NCBI RefSeq assembly: GCF_000805385.1
Contig: NZ_JTJW01000006.1
Coordinates: 1,178,001 to 1,242,000, forward strand
Length of the DNA stretch: 64,000 nt
Direction of reading: 5' to 3'
Origin: Mycolicibacterium setense
Lineage (GTDB): Bacteria; Actinomycetota; Actinomycetes; Mycobacteriales; Mycobacteriaceae
Shown: piece after piece, positions 9,613 to 19,200 of the stretch
Layout of the letters: every line of letters begins with the position of its first letter
Numbering within the stretch: the first letter of the stretch is position 1
Made by a program: the position numbers and the translations under genes
Notes under the pieces: model-generated
Database searches by the model: none
What the model was told of the DNA's origin: nothing
What the model saw: only the letters and a program-made list of their open reading frames with translations

Positions 9613-9656
9613 CCTGGTGACAGCCAGCCGGCCTACGGGCTTTGAGCTACAGGTCA
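9610..9656. terminator. Possible bidirectional terminator hairpin
   Basis: TGACCTG at 9610-9616 is exactly complementary to CAGGTCA at 9650-9656, with AGCC and GGCT able to pair inside. It covers the two convergent stop codons of the methyltransferase and Gap 2. There is no U-tract, as is usual in mycobacteria. Confidence 0.35.
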
Positions 9657-10442
9657 GAGGGTGTTCAAGCCCTTGGCGATCAGCATCGCACCGGCCAACA
9701 CGCACATGGCGACGAGGATTTTGCGGTGGTGAGCCCACGCCCAATCATGCAGCCGTTGCAGGATGGACTCGGTTTTCGCAGGTGCTGCCAGATAGCTGAC
9801 GAGGACGATCTCGACGACGGCCAGCATCCCTACGACGAATGCGATGGTCGCGGTGATCTGGGTGCCGACCGCGGCTCCCGAGACCACGACGATCGCCAGC
9901 AGGAACAGAGCCACGTCGGGCGGCGCACCGGCAAATGAGAAGCCGATCACGAACGAGACCCACAGGGATCCGTCCTGCCACGCGTCGTGTCCGCGCCGCA
10001 GCAGCCGCCGGAACACCGAGCCGCCCTCTGCCGGGGCGTCTCGCGCCCGAGCCAGAAGTCGCGAGACCGGTGTCGACGTATCCGCGTCCGACAGCAGGGT
10101 CGACGTGCCACCCGCCGGAGTCGACACTTCCGCCCGCCGGCGCGCCCAGAAGTGCACCGTCAGCACCGTGGCAGTCGTCAGCGCGACCAAACCCATGCCG
10201 ATTTGAATGTATCCACCGGTCGAACTCTTGGCCCATGATTCCGCGGTGGACTTGAACATCGGCGTGAGGTGCAGCAGCGTCAGTGGAATCACCAACGTCG
10301 GGATACACGCGGTCACACAGCCGGCACCGAACATCAGCAGGTTCTGCACCGGCCGAGGCCGCGAGATCACCAGAAGGGTGATGCCAAGGCGCATGGGATC
10401 AAGCCCGACCAGAACTCCCAGAGCTAACACCGAACCCCACAC
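9654..10442 (-). CDS. GAP family membrane protein 2 (GPL-addressing-protein-like)
   Basis: Paralogue of the protein at 6211-6999: the same six-helix layout, the same SRPRPVQNLL loop and a similar C-terminal motif in which W-A-(L/W)-A is followed by a last helix ending K-G-L. The variable polar linker between the two halves is longer and richer in Ser/Thr/Arg. From GTG 10442 (V-W-G-S) it is 262 residues, matching copy 1. The frame continues without a stop to a GTG at 10571, so an N-terminal extension cannot be excluded, but that part has no counterpart in copy 1. Family role: transport of the lipopeptide across or out of the membrane. It is divergent from the next methyltransferase. Confidence 0.8.
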   Translation of the reverse strand: MWGSVLALGVLVGLDPMRLGITLLVISRPRPVQNLLMFGAGCVTACIPTLVIPLTLLHLTPMFKSTAESWAKSSTGGYIQIGMGLVALTTATVLTVHFWARRRAEVSTPAGGTSTLLSDADTSTPVSRLLARARDAPAEGGSVFRRLLRRGHDAWQDGSLWVSFVIGFSFAGAPPDVALFLLAIVVVSGAAVGTQITATIAFVVGMLAVVEIVLVSYLAAPAKTESILQRLHDWAWAHHRKILVAMCVLAGAMLIAKGLNTL

Positions 10443-10642
10443 CGCCGAAACACTACCCAGGTTGCTCCCGGCTGTCGGCTCTTTTGCCGTAGTTGCTTCG
10501 AGCGGTCGCGGCGCGCCAAAGTCCGCTTGCCAGAGCCAACTTCGCCCAGGTGCCGATCCGAGTGGCGTCACGGTTTCGGCACGGGCGGCCCCGGCAAACG
10601 CTATCCTCCTTCAGTGGCGTCGAGTTCTCTGAGGTTGGGCGA

Positions 10643-11626
10643 GTGAACGCGGTTACCAGAGATTGCCGACTGTGCGGATCGACCGGTCCGCATCCGACAA
10701 TTGAAGTTCGCGAGATGATGTTCGGCACCCGGGAGCTGTTTGAATATTTCAGCTGCGCTGCGTGCGACACTTTGCAGATTCAGGATGCGCTGGAGGGCCA
10801 AGACCTCATGCGCCATTATCCGCCAAACTACTACTCGCACAGTGCGTCGGTCCAACCCAGCGCGTTTCGGTGGCTGGTGACCCAGCATGATGCATATAAG
10901 CTGCGTGGCGGTGGCAATCGGATGGTCGGCGCGCTCGTGAAAGCGCGAGTTTCCGAGGGGATCTTACGGGTTCTTCTCGGAGGCGACGTCGTACGAATGC
11001 TGGCTGAACTCGAAGTCGAGCGTGACGCAAGAATTCTCGATGTGGGTTGTGGCACTGGTGCCCTACTCGACCGTATGAGCAGAATTGGATTCAACAATTT
11101 GCTCGGCGCAGATCCATTCATCTCGGCCGATGGCGAGTCGTCCGAAGGCGTGCCATTGATGAAACGAGATTTGAGCGAAATGGATGGCAAATTCGACCTC
11201 CTGATGTTCAATCACTCCCTCGAACACGTTCCCGATCCGGTGGCGACACTCAAAGTTGCCCACGAGAAGCTCGCTGCGGGCGGTATGTGCCTGGCTCGGG
11301 TGCCCACGACCACGTCAGAGGCCTGGACCACCTACCGCGCGGATTGGGTGCAGGCCGATGCACCCCGTCACATGGTCATACCCTCACGGCGCGGAATGGC
11401 AATGGCGGCCGAGAGGGCCGGACTACGAGTGGTCAGGACGTTCGACGATTCGAATCTGGGTCAGTTCCTCGGCAGCGAAGCGTATCGACGTGACGTTGCG
11501 GTGACGGATCCCAAGATCCTTCGGATGTTCGGGCCCAAGCAACTGTGGGAGTGGGAGAAACGCGCGTTGTCGCTCAACCAGAAGCAGCGTGGCGACCAGA
11601 CCGGATTTGTCCTGCGGGCGATGTGA
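10643..11626 (+). CDS. SAM-dependent methyltransferase with N-terminal Zn-ribbon
   Basis: About 327 residues. Two CxxC pairs (C8/C11 and C38/C41) form a probable zinc ribbon, followed by the class I fold with motif I LDVGCGTG (residues 132-139) and a FNHSLEHVPDP segment typical of methyltransferases acting on sugars. GTG 10643 is preferred because the similarity and the first Cys pair start just after it; GAGG lies about 9 bases upstream. Zn-ribbon plus methyltransferase is the layout of sugar C-methyltransferases and of several O-antigen and antibiotic tailoring enzymes, so a sugar substrate is likely. It is the first gene of a same-strand run with the TylF-type methyltransferase and glycosyltransferase 3. 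Confidence 0.82.
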   Translation: MNAVTRDCRLCGSTGPHPTIEVREMMFGTRELFEYFSCAACDTLQIQDALEGQDLMRHYPPNYYSHSASVQPSAFRWLVTQHDAYKLRGGGNRMVGALVKARVSEGILRVLLGGDVVRMLAELEVERDARILDVGCGTGALLDRMSRIGFNNLLGADPFISADGESSEGVPLMKRDLSEMDGKFDLLMFNHSLEHVPDPVATLKVAHEKLAAGGMCLARVPTTTSEAWTTYRADWVQADAPRHMVIPSRRGMAMAAERAGLRVVRTFDDSNLGQFLGSEAYRRDVAVTDPKILRMFGPKQLWEWEKRALSLNQKQRGDQTGFVLRAM

Positions 11627-11822
11627 GACGTCGGCCGGCTGGAAATCCGCTCTGCCGCAATCGATCCGCCGGGAAAACGGTGCTCCGCCTCGGCGCGTCT
11701 ACCGGGCCGTTCCCGCCGAGTCAACTAATGAATCCGAATCAACGAACCCAGCCGAGTGCACGCCAGTTCGCGGCTAGAGTCATCGAAACCGACCGGAAAT
11801 ACAAGCTGGGGGCCCTTTTCAC

Positions 11823-12662
11823 GTGACCGATCACGACGTTCGATCTCTGTACCTCGACCTGATCCGAGGCAACCTCACCAGGTATGGGATGCATGAGCGA
11901 ATGCCTGCGCAGTGGACCCTGCGACGACGCCTGTATTTCAAGACCCTCAATCGCATGATGGTTCGGGGCGGTGCCCATCGACTCGCTCGCGCCACTCCGA
12001 ACGAGAATCGCAGCACGCTCGTCCAGCACAAGCGGGACTTGGGCATCGATTGGCCGGCCGAGGCCGAGACGATGATCGGAATGCAGCGACTCACCAGCCT
12101 TCAGCGTTGCGTCGAGACGGTACTGGCCGAGGAGATCCCCGGTGACCTGATCGAATGCGGAGTGTGGCGCGGCGGGGCCTGCATCCTGATGCGCGCCGTC
12201 CTGGCAGCCTATGGCGATGAAACTCGCAGTGTCTGGGTGGCGGATTCGTTCGAGGGCCTGCCACCCGCAGACCCTGAGAACTACAAGGCCGACAAAGGCC
12301 TCAGGACGCAGAGCCTTTCCGGCATCCTCGGTGTGCCCGAAACCGAGGTCAGGGCGAACTTCCAGCGCTACGGACTTCTCGATGACCAGGTGCGCTTTCT
12401 TCCCGGCTGGTTCAAGGACACCCTGCACGATGCGCCGATCGATCGCATCGCCGTACTTCGGATCGACGGCGACCTGTACGAATCGACGATTCAAGCTCTC
12501 GAGGCACTCTACCCGCGACTCTCTCCGGGCGGCTTCTGCGTCATCGACGACTACCACGATCTCAAGCCGTGCCGGGAAGCGGTGACCGACTACCGGGCGG
12601 AGCACGGGATCACCGCGGAGATCATCGACATCGATGGGACTGCTGTGCTGTGGCGTGCGTAG
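11823..12662 (+). CDS. TylF/MycF-type sugar O-methyltransferase
   Basis: 279 residues. It contains the features of the macrocin O-methyltransferase family: LIECGVWRGGACILM (SAM loop), VWVADSFEGLP, and the metal-site segments LRIDGDLYEST and VIDDYHDL. Family enzymes are Mg-dependent and methylate deoxyhexose hydroxyls; rmt genes of the GPL locus are examples. GTG 11823 follows a G-rich ribosome site about 12 bases upstream. It is followed after 39 bases by glycosyltransferase 3, so both are probably on one transcript. Likely role: 3- or 4-O-methylation of a sugar on the lipopeptide. The position of methylation is not readable from sequence. Confidence 0.9.
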   Translation: MTDHDVRSLYLDLIRGNLTRYGMHERMPAQWTLRRRLYFKTLNRMMVRGGAHRLARATPNENRSTLVQHKRDLGIDWPAEAETMIGMQRLTSLQRCVETVLAEEIPGDLIECGVWRGGACILMRAVLAAYGDETRSVWVADSFEGLPPADPENYKADKGLRTQSLSGILGVPETEVRANFQRYGLLDDQVRFLPGWFKDTLHDAPIDRIAVLRIDGDLYESTIQALEALYPRLSPGGFCVIDDYHDLKPCREAVTDYRAEHGITAEIIDIDGTAVLWRA

Positions 12663-12701
12663 CGAAGACCCGGTAAGGCAAGTGAGAGGCCAGAATCTGC
12701 G

Positions 12702-13967
12702 ATGAAGTTCGTGCTGGCGAGCTATGGAACACGCGGTGACATAGAGCCTTTGGTTGCCGTGGGCCGGGAGCTGTTGGGCCGGGGGCACGACGTTCAGATG
12801 GCGGTTCCGCCTGATCTGGTTTCTTTCGCCGAGGCAGCCGGGCCGACGGCGGTCCCGTATGGGCCGGATCTGCAGGCTGTGCTGGATGCCCACCGCGACT
12901 TCTGGACGCACTTCTTCCGCAATTTCTGGAAGGTCCGGGAACTGATCGAGTTGCGGCGCGAGGTCGTCGAGCCGTTCCTGCAGTGTTGGAAGGAGATCAT
13001 CGCAACGCTGACGTCGCTCTCCGAGGGGGCCGACCTGCTGTTCACCGGCGTGAACTTCGAGGACGCCGCGGGCAACGTCGCTGAGTATTACGACATTCGG
13101 TTGGCCACACTTCACCTGTTCCCGTTGCGGGCCAACGGCCAGTTCGTGCCGTTCTTACCTGCGCCATTGGGCCGTTCCGCGATGAAGGCCTCGGAGTGGG
13201 TCGCTTGGCGCAACGCGAAGAGGGTCGAGGGCATCCAGCGCGGTGAGCTGGCGCTGCCGAACGCCACGTCACCGTCACCGTGGCGGCTCACCGAACGCGG
13301 ATGTCTCGAGATCCAGGCTTATGACGAAGTCTGCTTTCCCGGCCTCGCGGCCGAATGGGCGCAATGGTCTGATCAACGACCCTTTGTCGGTGCATTGACG
13401 ATGGACCTCCCCGGCGATTCCGATGATGAGGTCGCTTCGTGGATCGCCGCCGGACCGCCGCCGATCTTCTTCGGCTTTGGCAGCTTGCCGATGGAATCCG
13501 GTGCCAAGACTCTCGCGATGATCAGTTCCGCCTGTGCGGAGCTGGGTGAGCGGGCGCTGGTGTGTTCGGCCGGAACCGATTTGAGTGACGTCCCGCAATC
13601 CGATCACGTCAAGGTCGTCGGGGCGATGAACTACTCGGCCGCCTTTCCCGCTTGCCGCGCGGTCGTACACCACGGGGGATTGGGCACTACGGCCGCGGGA
13701 CTGCGGGCCGGGGTCCCCACGTTGATCCTGTCCACGGACCTCGACCAGACGCTGTGGGGTACCCGGGTGAAGCGGCTGAAAGTCGGGGCTGCCCGCCGGT
13801 TTTCGGGCACCACCGAAAAGTCGTTGGTCGCCGACCTGCGCACCATCCTCGCCCCGCAGTATGCCGCTCGCGCACGAGAGGTCGCCAGGCAGATGACCAA
13901 GCCGGCCGAAAGTGTGTTGACCACCGCCGACCTCGTGGAGAAGTTCGCCGGCCTCGGCCGGCCGTGA
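12702..13967 (+). CDS. GPL-type glycosyltransferase 3 (UGT/GT1 family)
   Basis: 421 residues, third paralogue in the locus. N-terminal MKFVLASYGTRGDIEP, C-terminal VVHHGGLGTTAAGLRAGVP. The start at ATG 12702 coincides with the conserved N-terminus. The stop is one base away from the stop of the convergent P450. It is most like copy 2 (same LILSTDLDQTLWG donor loop). With two Thr-like residues predicted for the peptide, three glycosyltransferases would allow two separate sugars plus a disaccharide extension, as in GPL, but this is inference. Confidence 0.92.
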   Translation: MKFVLASYGTRGDIEPLVAVGRELLGRGHDVQMAVPPDLVSFAEAAGPTAVPYGPDLQAVLDAHRDFWTHFFRNFWKVRELIELRREVVEPFLQCWKEIIATLTSLSEGADLLFTGVNFEDAAGNVAEYYDIRLATLHLFPLRANGQFVPFLPAPLGRSAMKASEWVAWRNAKRVEGIQRGELALPNATSPSPWRLTERGCLEIQAYDEVCFPGLAAEWAQWSDQRPFVGALTMDLPGDSDDEVASWIAAGPPPIFFGFGSLPMESGAKTLAMISSACAELGERALVCSAGTDLSDVPQSDHVKVVGAMNYSAAFPACRAVVHHGGLGTTAAGLRAGVPTLILSTDLDQTLWGTRVKRLKVGAARRFSGTTEKSLVADLRTILAPQYAARAREVARQMTKPAESVLTTADLVEKFAGLGRP

Positions 13968-13968
13968 C

Positions 13969-15375
13969 CTACCGCGAGTCGTGCGACCGGTGAATGTCGG
14001 CAGGACAGTGTGTTGAGGCCAGTGACGCCTGTGACGTCGACGTGGCGTCTCTGATCGCACGAACGTGGATCACTCCGCCACGATGCGGCACGAAGGTGAC
14101 ATGTTTCGGCCTTTGCTTCTCACCGGCTGCAGTGGTGGTGCTCAGTTCGACCCTGCGGAGGATCTCACGCAGCACGAGCCGAATCTCGACCATGGCGAAG
14201 GTGGCCCCGAGGCACCGGCGGTTTCCTCCGCCGAACGGCAGCCAGGTCGTCGGGCTCAGGGTGGTGCCGAGCATTCGATCCGGGTCGAAATCGTCTGGAT
14301 CCGGGTACACCGCGGGGCTGGCGTGCACCAGCCCGATCGCCGGGTCGACCATGATGCCGGCCGGAAGCCGATAGCCGCCCACCTCGACCGGCTCCTTCAG
14401 AATCCGGCCCGAGCTGAACAGCACCGGCCGGATCCGCAACGTCTCTTTGATCACCGCGTCGAGGTACTCGTCGCCGGCAGGATCCCCCGCCGCGCTCGCA
14501 TCGGCGGCCTGCACCGCCCTCTCCAACGCCGCCGGGTGGCGCGTCAGCCGTTCGAGCGCCCAGGACAAAGCCGTCGCGGTGGTCTCGTGCCCGGCCGCGA
14601 TCGCCGTGAGCAGCTGATCTCGCAGTTCGCTGTCGGACATCATCCGACCGTCGTCGTCGGTGGCGCGGACCAGCATCGCCAGAACGTCGGTGCGTTCGGC
14701 GAGGTTCGGGTCGGCGCGACGGTCGGCGATCTCGGCGTACAGCAAGGCATCGGCCTCCGCGAATCGCCGGCCCACTCCACGCCACGGATGGTGGCGCCGC
14801 AGGCTCGGTTTCGTAATCGCCGGTGTCTCCCACGGTTTCATGTAGAGCAGTCTCGGCACGACCCTGCGCAAGGCGGCCAACCGCGCCGGGTCGCTGGCGC
14901 CGATGACGGTCCGCAGGATCACTTCGAGCGTGATGTCGGTCGTCTTGGGCGCTACCGGGAAGCTCTTGCCGACCGGCCAGCCGGCGACGTTCTCGGCGGC
15001 GATCTCGATCATCTGGGCGGCTTGGTTCGCGACGGCATCACGATGAAATGCCGGCATCGTCAAGCGACGCAAGCTGTGGTGTGCGTCCTCGTCGAGGACG
15101 AACAGGGAGCTGTCGCCGAGAAGTCCCCGAAAAAACCAATGCGCTTCACCGGAATGGAAAACCTTGGGGTCGCCGGCGTACACCGTCTTGATGTCAGCGG
15201 GATCGGCAAGGTAGACGACGGTGCCGGACAACGGAATCCGCAGAGTGAACATGTTGCCGTAGCGCCGTTGGCACCCGCTCAGGAAGCGTAAACCGTAGCC
15301 GGCCATCAACGCGGACTGCACCACCATGGGAAGCGGAGGTCCAGGCGGCAGTGCGGTTTTCGCGGAATTGCTCAC
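13969..15375 (-). CDS. Cytochrome P450
   Basis: 468 residues. Haem-binding motif FGGGNRRCLG with the ligand Cys at about 388, I-helix AGHETTAT and K-helix ETLR are all intact. The N-terminal PPGPP hinge follows a short leader and there is no membrane anchor. The family resembles mycobacterial CYP135/CYP138-type enzymes. Start is GTG 15375, next to a weak purine-rich site. The extended C-terminal tail (about 30 residues after the last P450 strand, rich in Ser/Thr/His) is unusual and probably unstructured. It is divergent from mbtH-NRPS and convergent with glycosyltransferase 3. Inferred role: hydroxylation of the acyl chain or of an amino acid of the lipopeptide. GPL loci are not known for a P450 at this position, so this is a distinguishing part. 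Confidence 0.9.
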   Translation of the reverse strand: MSNSAKTALPPGPPLPMVVQSALMAGYGLRFLSGCQRRYGNMFTLRIPLSGTVVYLADPADIKTVYAGDPKVFHSGEAHWFFRGLLGDSSLFVLDEDAHHSLRRLTMPAFHRDAVANQAAQMIEIAAENVAGWPVGKSFPVAPKTTDITLEVILRTVIGASDPARLAALRRVVPRLLYMKPWETPAITKPSLRRHHPWRGVGRRFAEADALLYAEIADRRADPNLAERTDVLAMLVRATDDDGRMMSDSELRDQLLTAIAAGHETTATALSWALERLTRHPAALERAVQAADASAAGDPAGDEYLDAVIKETLRIRPVLFSSGRILKEPVEVGGYRLPAGIMVDPAIGLVHASPAVYPDPDDFDPDRMLGTTLSPTTWLPFGGGNRRCLGATFAMVEIRLVLREILRRVELSTTTAAGEKQRPKHVTFVPHRGGVIHVRAIRDATSTSQASLASTHCPADIHRSHDSR

Positions 15376-15974
15376 TTCTTCGTGATCCCTAGCTACTAGA
15401 CGTTACGGATGCCGACACGACGACCTCGGGCTGTGACCGACGCTGATCACCCGTCGCGGGGGAGCACGTACTCCGTGTCGATCCACGGTCGCAGCTCTGG
15501 GCTCTACGGTATTTCCCAACGGTACTTTGTCGGCTTGAGTGCGGGGCAACTTCGGCCGATACCGGCGCCGCCCGCAGTAGCCCATGTGAGTGGTGTGCAC
15601 GGTGTGGTGACGGACTTGCGTCCGGATCGATCCGAGTCGGCACCCCGAGCGGGCGTGCCCGTCCCAAAACGCTGAGCGGATGCCTAGCGCGTAATGATCA
15701 CTTGAATTTGTAATGCGGACCGGTCGTGGGCCGCACTCGTCGGGCCGCCGGTTCTGCGTCGATGCAAGGCCTCCGTCAGGCAGCAAATTTGGCACACTAT
15801 GACACGGTCAGCGAAACGGGCGGTGCCGACTGCATCGTCAGGTAGCCGACGCGGCGCAGACTAACGCTCAGTGGCTAATTCGCCATGTTAACGGTGGCGT
15901 TTCTATGAAGCGCCGCATCGCGCGAGGCCCGCCGGATGAGGATCAGCAAATATTGACGATTTCCCTAAAATCGC
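15376..15974. other. Intergenic region between P450 and mbtH promoter
   Basis: About 600 bases with no supported gene; the short open frames have no recognisable composition or ribosome sites. It becomes AT-richer towards 15880-15970. It must hold the promoter of the divergent P450, which I cannot place with confidence. Confidence 0.4.
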
Positions 15975-16002
15975 TTGCCGGCCCAGCCGTCTGGGCTAGG
16001 TT
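15975..16002 (+). promoter_or_regulatory. Predicted promoter of mbtH-NRPS with a palindrome in the spacer
   Basis: TTGCCG (15975-15980) and TAGGTT (15997-16002) are separated by exactly 16 bases, and those 16 bases are a perfect inverted repeat, GCCCAG-CCGT-CTGGGC. The predicted start is about 38 bases before the mbtH GTG. A repressor bound between -35 and -10 would block transcription of the NRPS operon. The promoter is read by eye and not proven. Confidence 0.5.
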
Positions 16003-16046
16003 TAGAACGTGTTCCATTTAACTCGCCCAGATGGTCTGGAGTGCTG

Positions 16047-16277
16047 GTGAGTATCAATCCATTCGACGACGACAACGGCAGTTTTTTCGTCTTGATCAAC
16101 GACGAGGAGCAACACAGCTTGTGGCCGGCCTTCGCGGATGTTCCGAACGGATGGCGGGTGGTCTTCGGCGAGGCGGACCGCGCCGCATGCCTGGACTACA
16201 TCGAGCAACATTGGCCCGACATCCGGCCGAAGAGTCTGCGAGAGCGGTTGGCGCAGGGACGGATTGTTGACCAGTAG
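16047..16277 (+). CDS. mbtH: MbtH-like NRPS accessory protein
   Basis: 76 residues, starting at GTG 16047 (V-S-I-N-P-F-D-D) with GGAG 5 bases upstream. It has the family signature: [10 protein letters not shown], then P-N-G-W, then W-P-D-I-R-P. MbtH proteins bind A domains and are needed for their solubility or activity. The first gene of the NRPS operon, it ends 17 bases before the NRPS start, the same order as mbtH-mps1 in GPL loci. The symbol is used in the family sense; this is the lipopeptide-locus copy, not that of mycobactin. Confidence 0.93.
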   Translation: MSINPFDDDNGSFFVLINDEEQHSLWPAFADVPNGWRVVFGEADRAACLDYIEQHWPDIRPKSLRERLAQGRIVDQ

Positions 16278-16294
16278 CCGGCAGGCCGCGACCG

Positions 16295-19200
16295 ATGGAA
16301 TCTGATCATGGGAGACTCCCGCTCACGCGGGGCCAGTTGGACATTTGGCTTTCGGAGGAAACCGGTCTCGCGGGCGTCAAGTGGCAGCTGGGCATGCTGG
16401 CGCGGATCGACGGCGTCATCGAGCACGAGGTGTTCGAGCGGGCGATTCGCCACGTGGTGCGCGAGGCCGAACCGCTCAGAGCTACTTTCACCGAAGTAGA
16501 TGGCCAGGTTTTCCAGAGGGTAGTCGACCACCCGGATGTCGAACTCCTCCGCCATGACCTGACGGGCTCGTCTGATCCGGCACGCGATGCGTATCGGGTA
16601 GCGTCATCGATCCGACAGACGCCGATGGCGCTCAGCGGCCCGTTGTTCAAGTTCGCGCTGCTACAGACGCGTGCCGACGAGTTCTACTTTTTTGTGTGCT
16701 GTCACCACATCGCGATCGACGGAATCGGGATGGGCCTCGTCTGTCACCAGATTGCCGCTGTCTACACAGCAATGGCTGATGACGCACCGCTGCCACCTGC
16801 GATCTTCGGCTCGTTGAAGAGCCTGATCGAGTGCGAGTCGGACTATGAGGCTACCGACGATTACCTCGATGATCAGGCCTATTGGGCCAAGAACGTACTG
16901 CCCGAAAATGATCAGCGGTATGGGTCAGCCCTCGCCGTCGCAAACGCGATCGGCGAGTATGAGCCTTCTGCGCCAATCCAACTCGCCTCTTCCGTCGTAG
17001 CCAGAGCCCGCGGCCTGGCGAAAGCTCTTGGGGTGCGCCGCGCGTCGGTGATCACCGCGGCGTATGCGCTGCTGGTGCACGGCGAGGTGGGTGGATCCGC
17101 GGTGGCACTCGATTTTCCGGTGAGTAGACGGGTGCATCCACAGGCCCTGATGGTGCCCGGCATGGTCTCCGGCGTCGTGCCGTTGATTCTCGAGCTGTCG
17201 CCCCGATCCACGGTGGCAGACTTGTGTGGGCACGTGGACCAGCAGATCCGGGATGCACTGCGTCATCAACGCTTTCCGCTGCGGGCGATCGAGAACAAGT
17301 CGCGATTTCAGGGCACCGGTGAGCCGTCGACCCGGCCTGCGATCAACTTCATTCCGACCATTCCGATAGCCGATTTCCATGGCGCGCCAGGGTCGGGAAC
17401 TGTCACGCACACGGGACTGGTGGATCAGTTCGGGTTGGTTTTCCTCCAGAAGGACGACGAGCTCTTTCTCAGCACGACGGGTGTAGGTCAGTTGTTCGTC
17501 GGTTGCGACGCCCGCGACCTGGCGGACCGGTTCGAACGGGTATTGAGTTCGATGACGGCCGACCCAGGTCGGTTGCTTCCGGCGGTCGACGTCCGTCAAC
17601 CACCCGACGAATTGGATGCATGCGGAAACCGGGCTGCCCTTGGTGTGGCCCTGCCGGTGTCGGTGTCGATTCCGGAGTTGTTCTCCGAGCAGGTGGCTCG
17701 TGATCCGGGTGCGTTGGCGGTCAGTTTCGGTGATGGTTCGATGTCGTATCGCGGACTGGATTCGGCCTCGAATCGGTTGGCGCAGTTGCTTGTCGAGCAG
17801 GGCGTCGGTCCGGGTCTGCGCGTGGCGTTGTTGTTCTCGCGGTCGGTTGATGCGGTTGTGGCGATCCTGGGGGTGCTGAAGACGGGCGCGGCGTATGTGC
17901 CGGTCGATCCGTCGGTACCCGATGCTCGGCTGGATTTCGTGTTGGCCGATTCCGGTGCGTCGGTTGCGGTGACGACCGCTGATCTGGCCCATCGGTTGGG
18001 TGGGCACAACTTGACGGTGATCGATGTCAACGGCCGTGCGGTGTACAGCCGGCCGTGCACCGCGCCGGAAGTGGCGGTGGCTCCCGATGATGTCGCGTAT
18101 GTGATCTATACGTCGGGGACGACGGGCGTGCCCAAGGGCGTGGCGATTGCGCATCGGAATGTCATTCGTCTGCTTGACGCGATCGGTCGGGACGTGAAGT
18201 TGTCGGCGGGTCAGGTGTGGGCGCAGTGTCATTCGTTGGCGTTCGACTTTTCGGTGTGGGAGATTTTCGGCGCACTGTTGCATGGTGGCCGGTTGGTCGT
18301 GGTGCCCGAGTCGGTGACACGTTCGGCTGAAGAGTTGCACGCGCTGTTGATCGCCGAGCGGGTCGGCGTGTTGAGTCAGACGCCGTCGGCGTTTTATGCG
18401 TTGCAGGCGGTGGATGCGACGCAGCCGGAGAATCCGATGGCGCTGAAGGTCGTCGTGTTCGGCGGGGAGGCACTGGATCCGTCGCGCTTGGGCCCGTGGC
18501 TGACCGAGCATCCGAGGCTGCCGCGGTTGATCAACATGTATGGGATCACGGAGACGACGGTGCATGCCTCGTTGCGTGAGATCACTGCCGCTGACGTTGG
18601 GCGTGCGGTGTCGCCGATCGGTGTGCCGTTGGCGGATCTGGCGTTCTTCGTGCTCGATGATTGGTTGCGCCCGGTGCCTGCGGGTGCAGTGGGCGAGTTG
18701 TATGTGGCCGGCGCGGGTTTGGGTTACGGCTACGTCGGGCGGGCAGAGTTGACCTCGACGCGGTACGTGGCGTGTCCGTTCGGTCGTACGGGCATGCCGG
18801 CGACGCGGATGTATCGCACCGGGGATCTGGTCAGCTGGGGTGCCGATGGGCAGCTGCGGTATCTGGGGCGTGCCGATGAGCAGGTCAAGATCCGTGGATA
18901 TCGCATCGAGTTGGGTGAAGTCCAAGCTGCGTTGACGGAGTTGGATGGTGTCGGTCAGGCCGTGGTGATCGCCCGTGAGGATCGGCCGGGGGACAAGCGG
19001 CTGGTCGGCTATATCACCGGTCCGGCCGATCCCGCCGTGTTGCGTGCCGCGTTGGGGGAGAAGCTGCCGCCGTACATGGTGCCCGCGGCCGTCGTCTCCA
19101 TCGATGCGTTGCCGTTGACGGTCAACGGTAAGCTCGACAAGAAGGCCTTGCCCGCACCGGAATACCAGCATCGCGATGACTACCGGGGCCCGTCGACTCC

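Noticed and set aside
15376..15974. Short open frames between the P450 and mbtH
   Set aside because: No ribosome sites, no codon-position bias visible and no similarity; treated as regulatory DNA.
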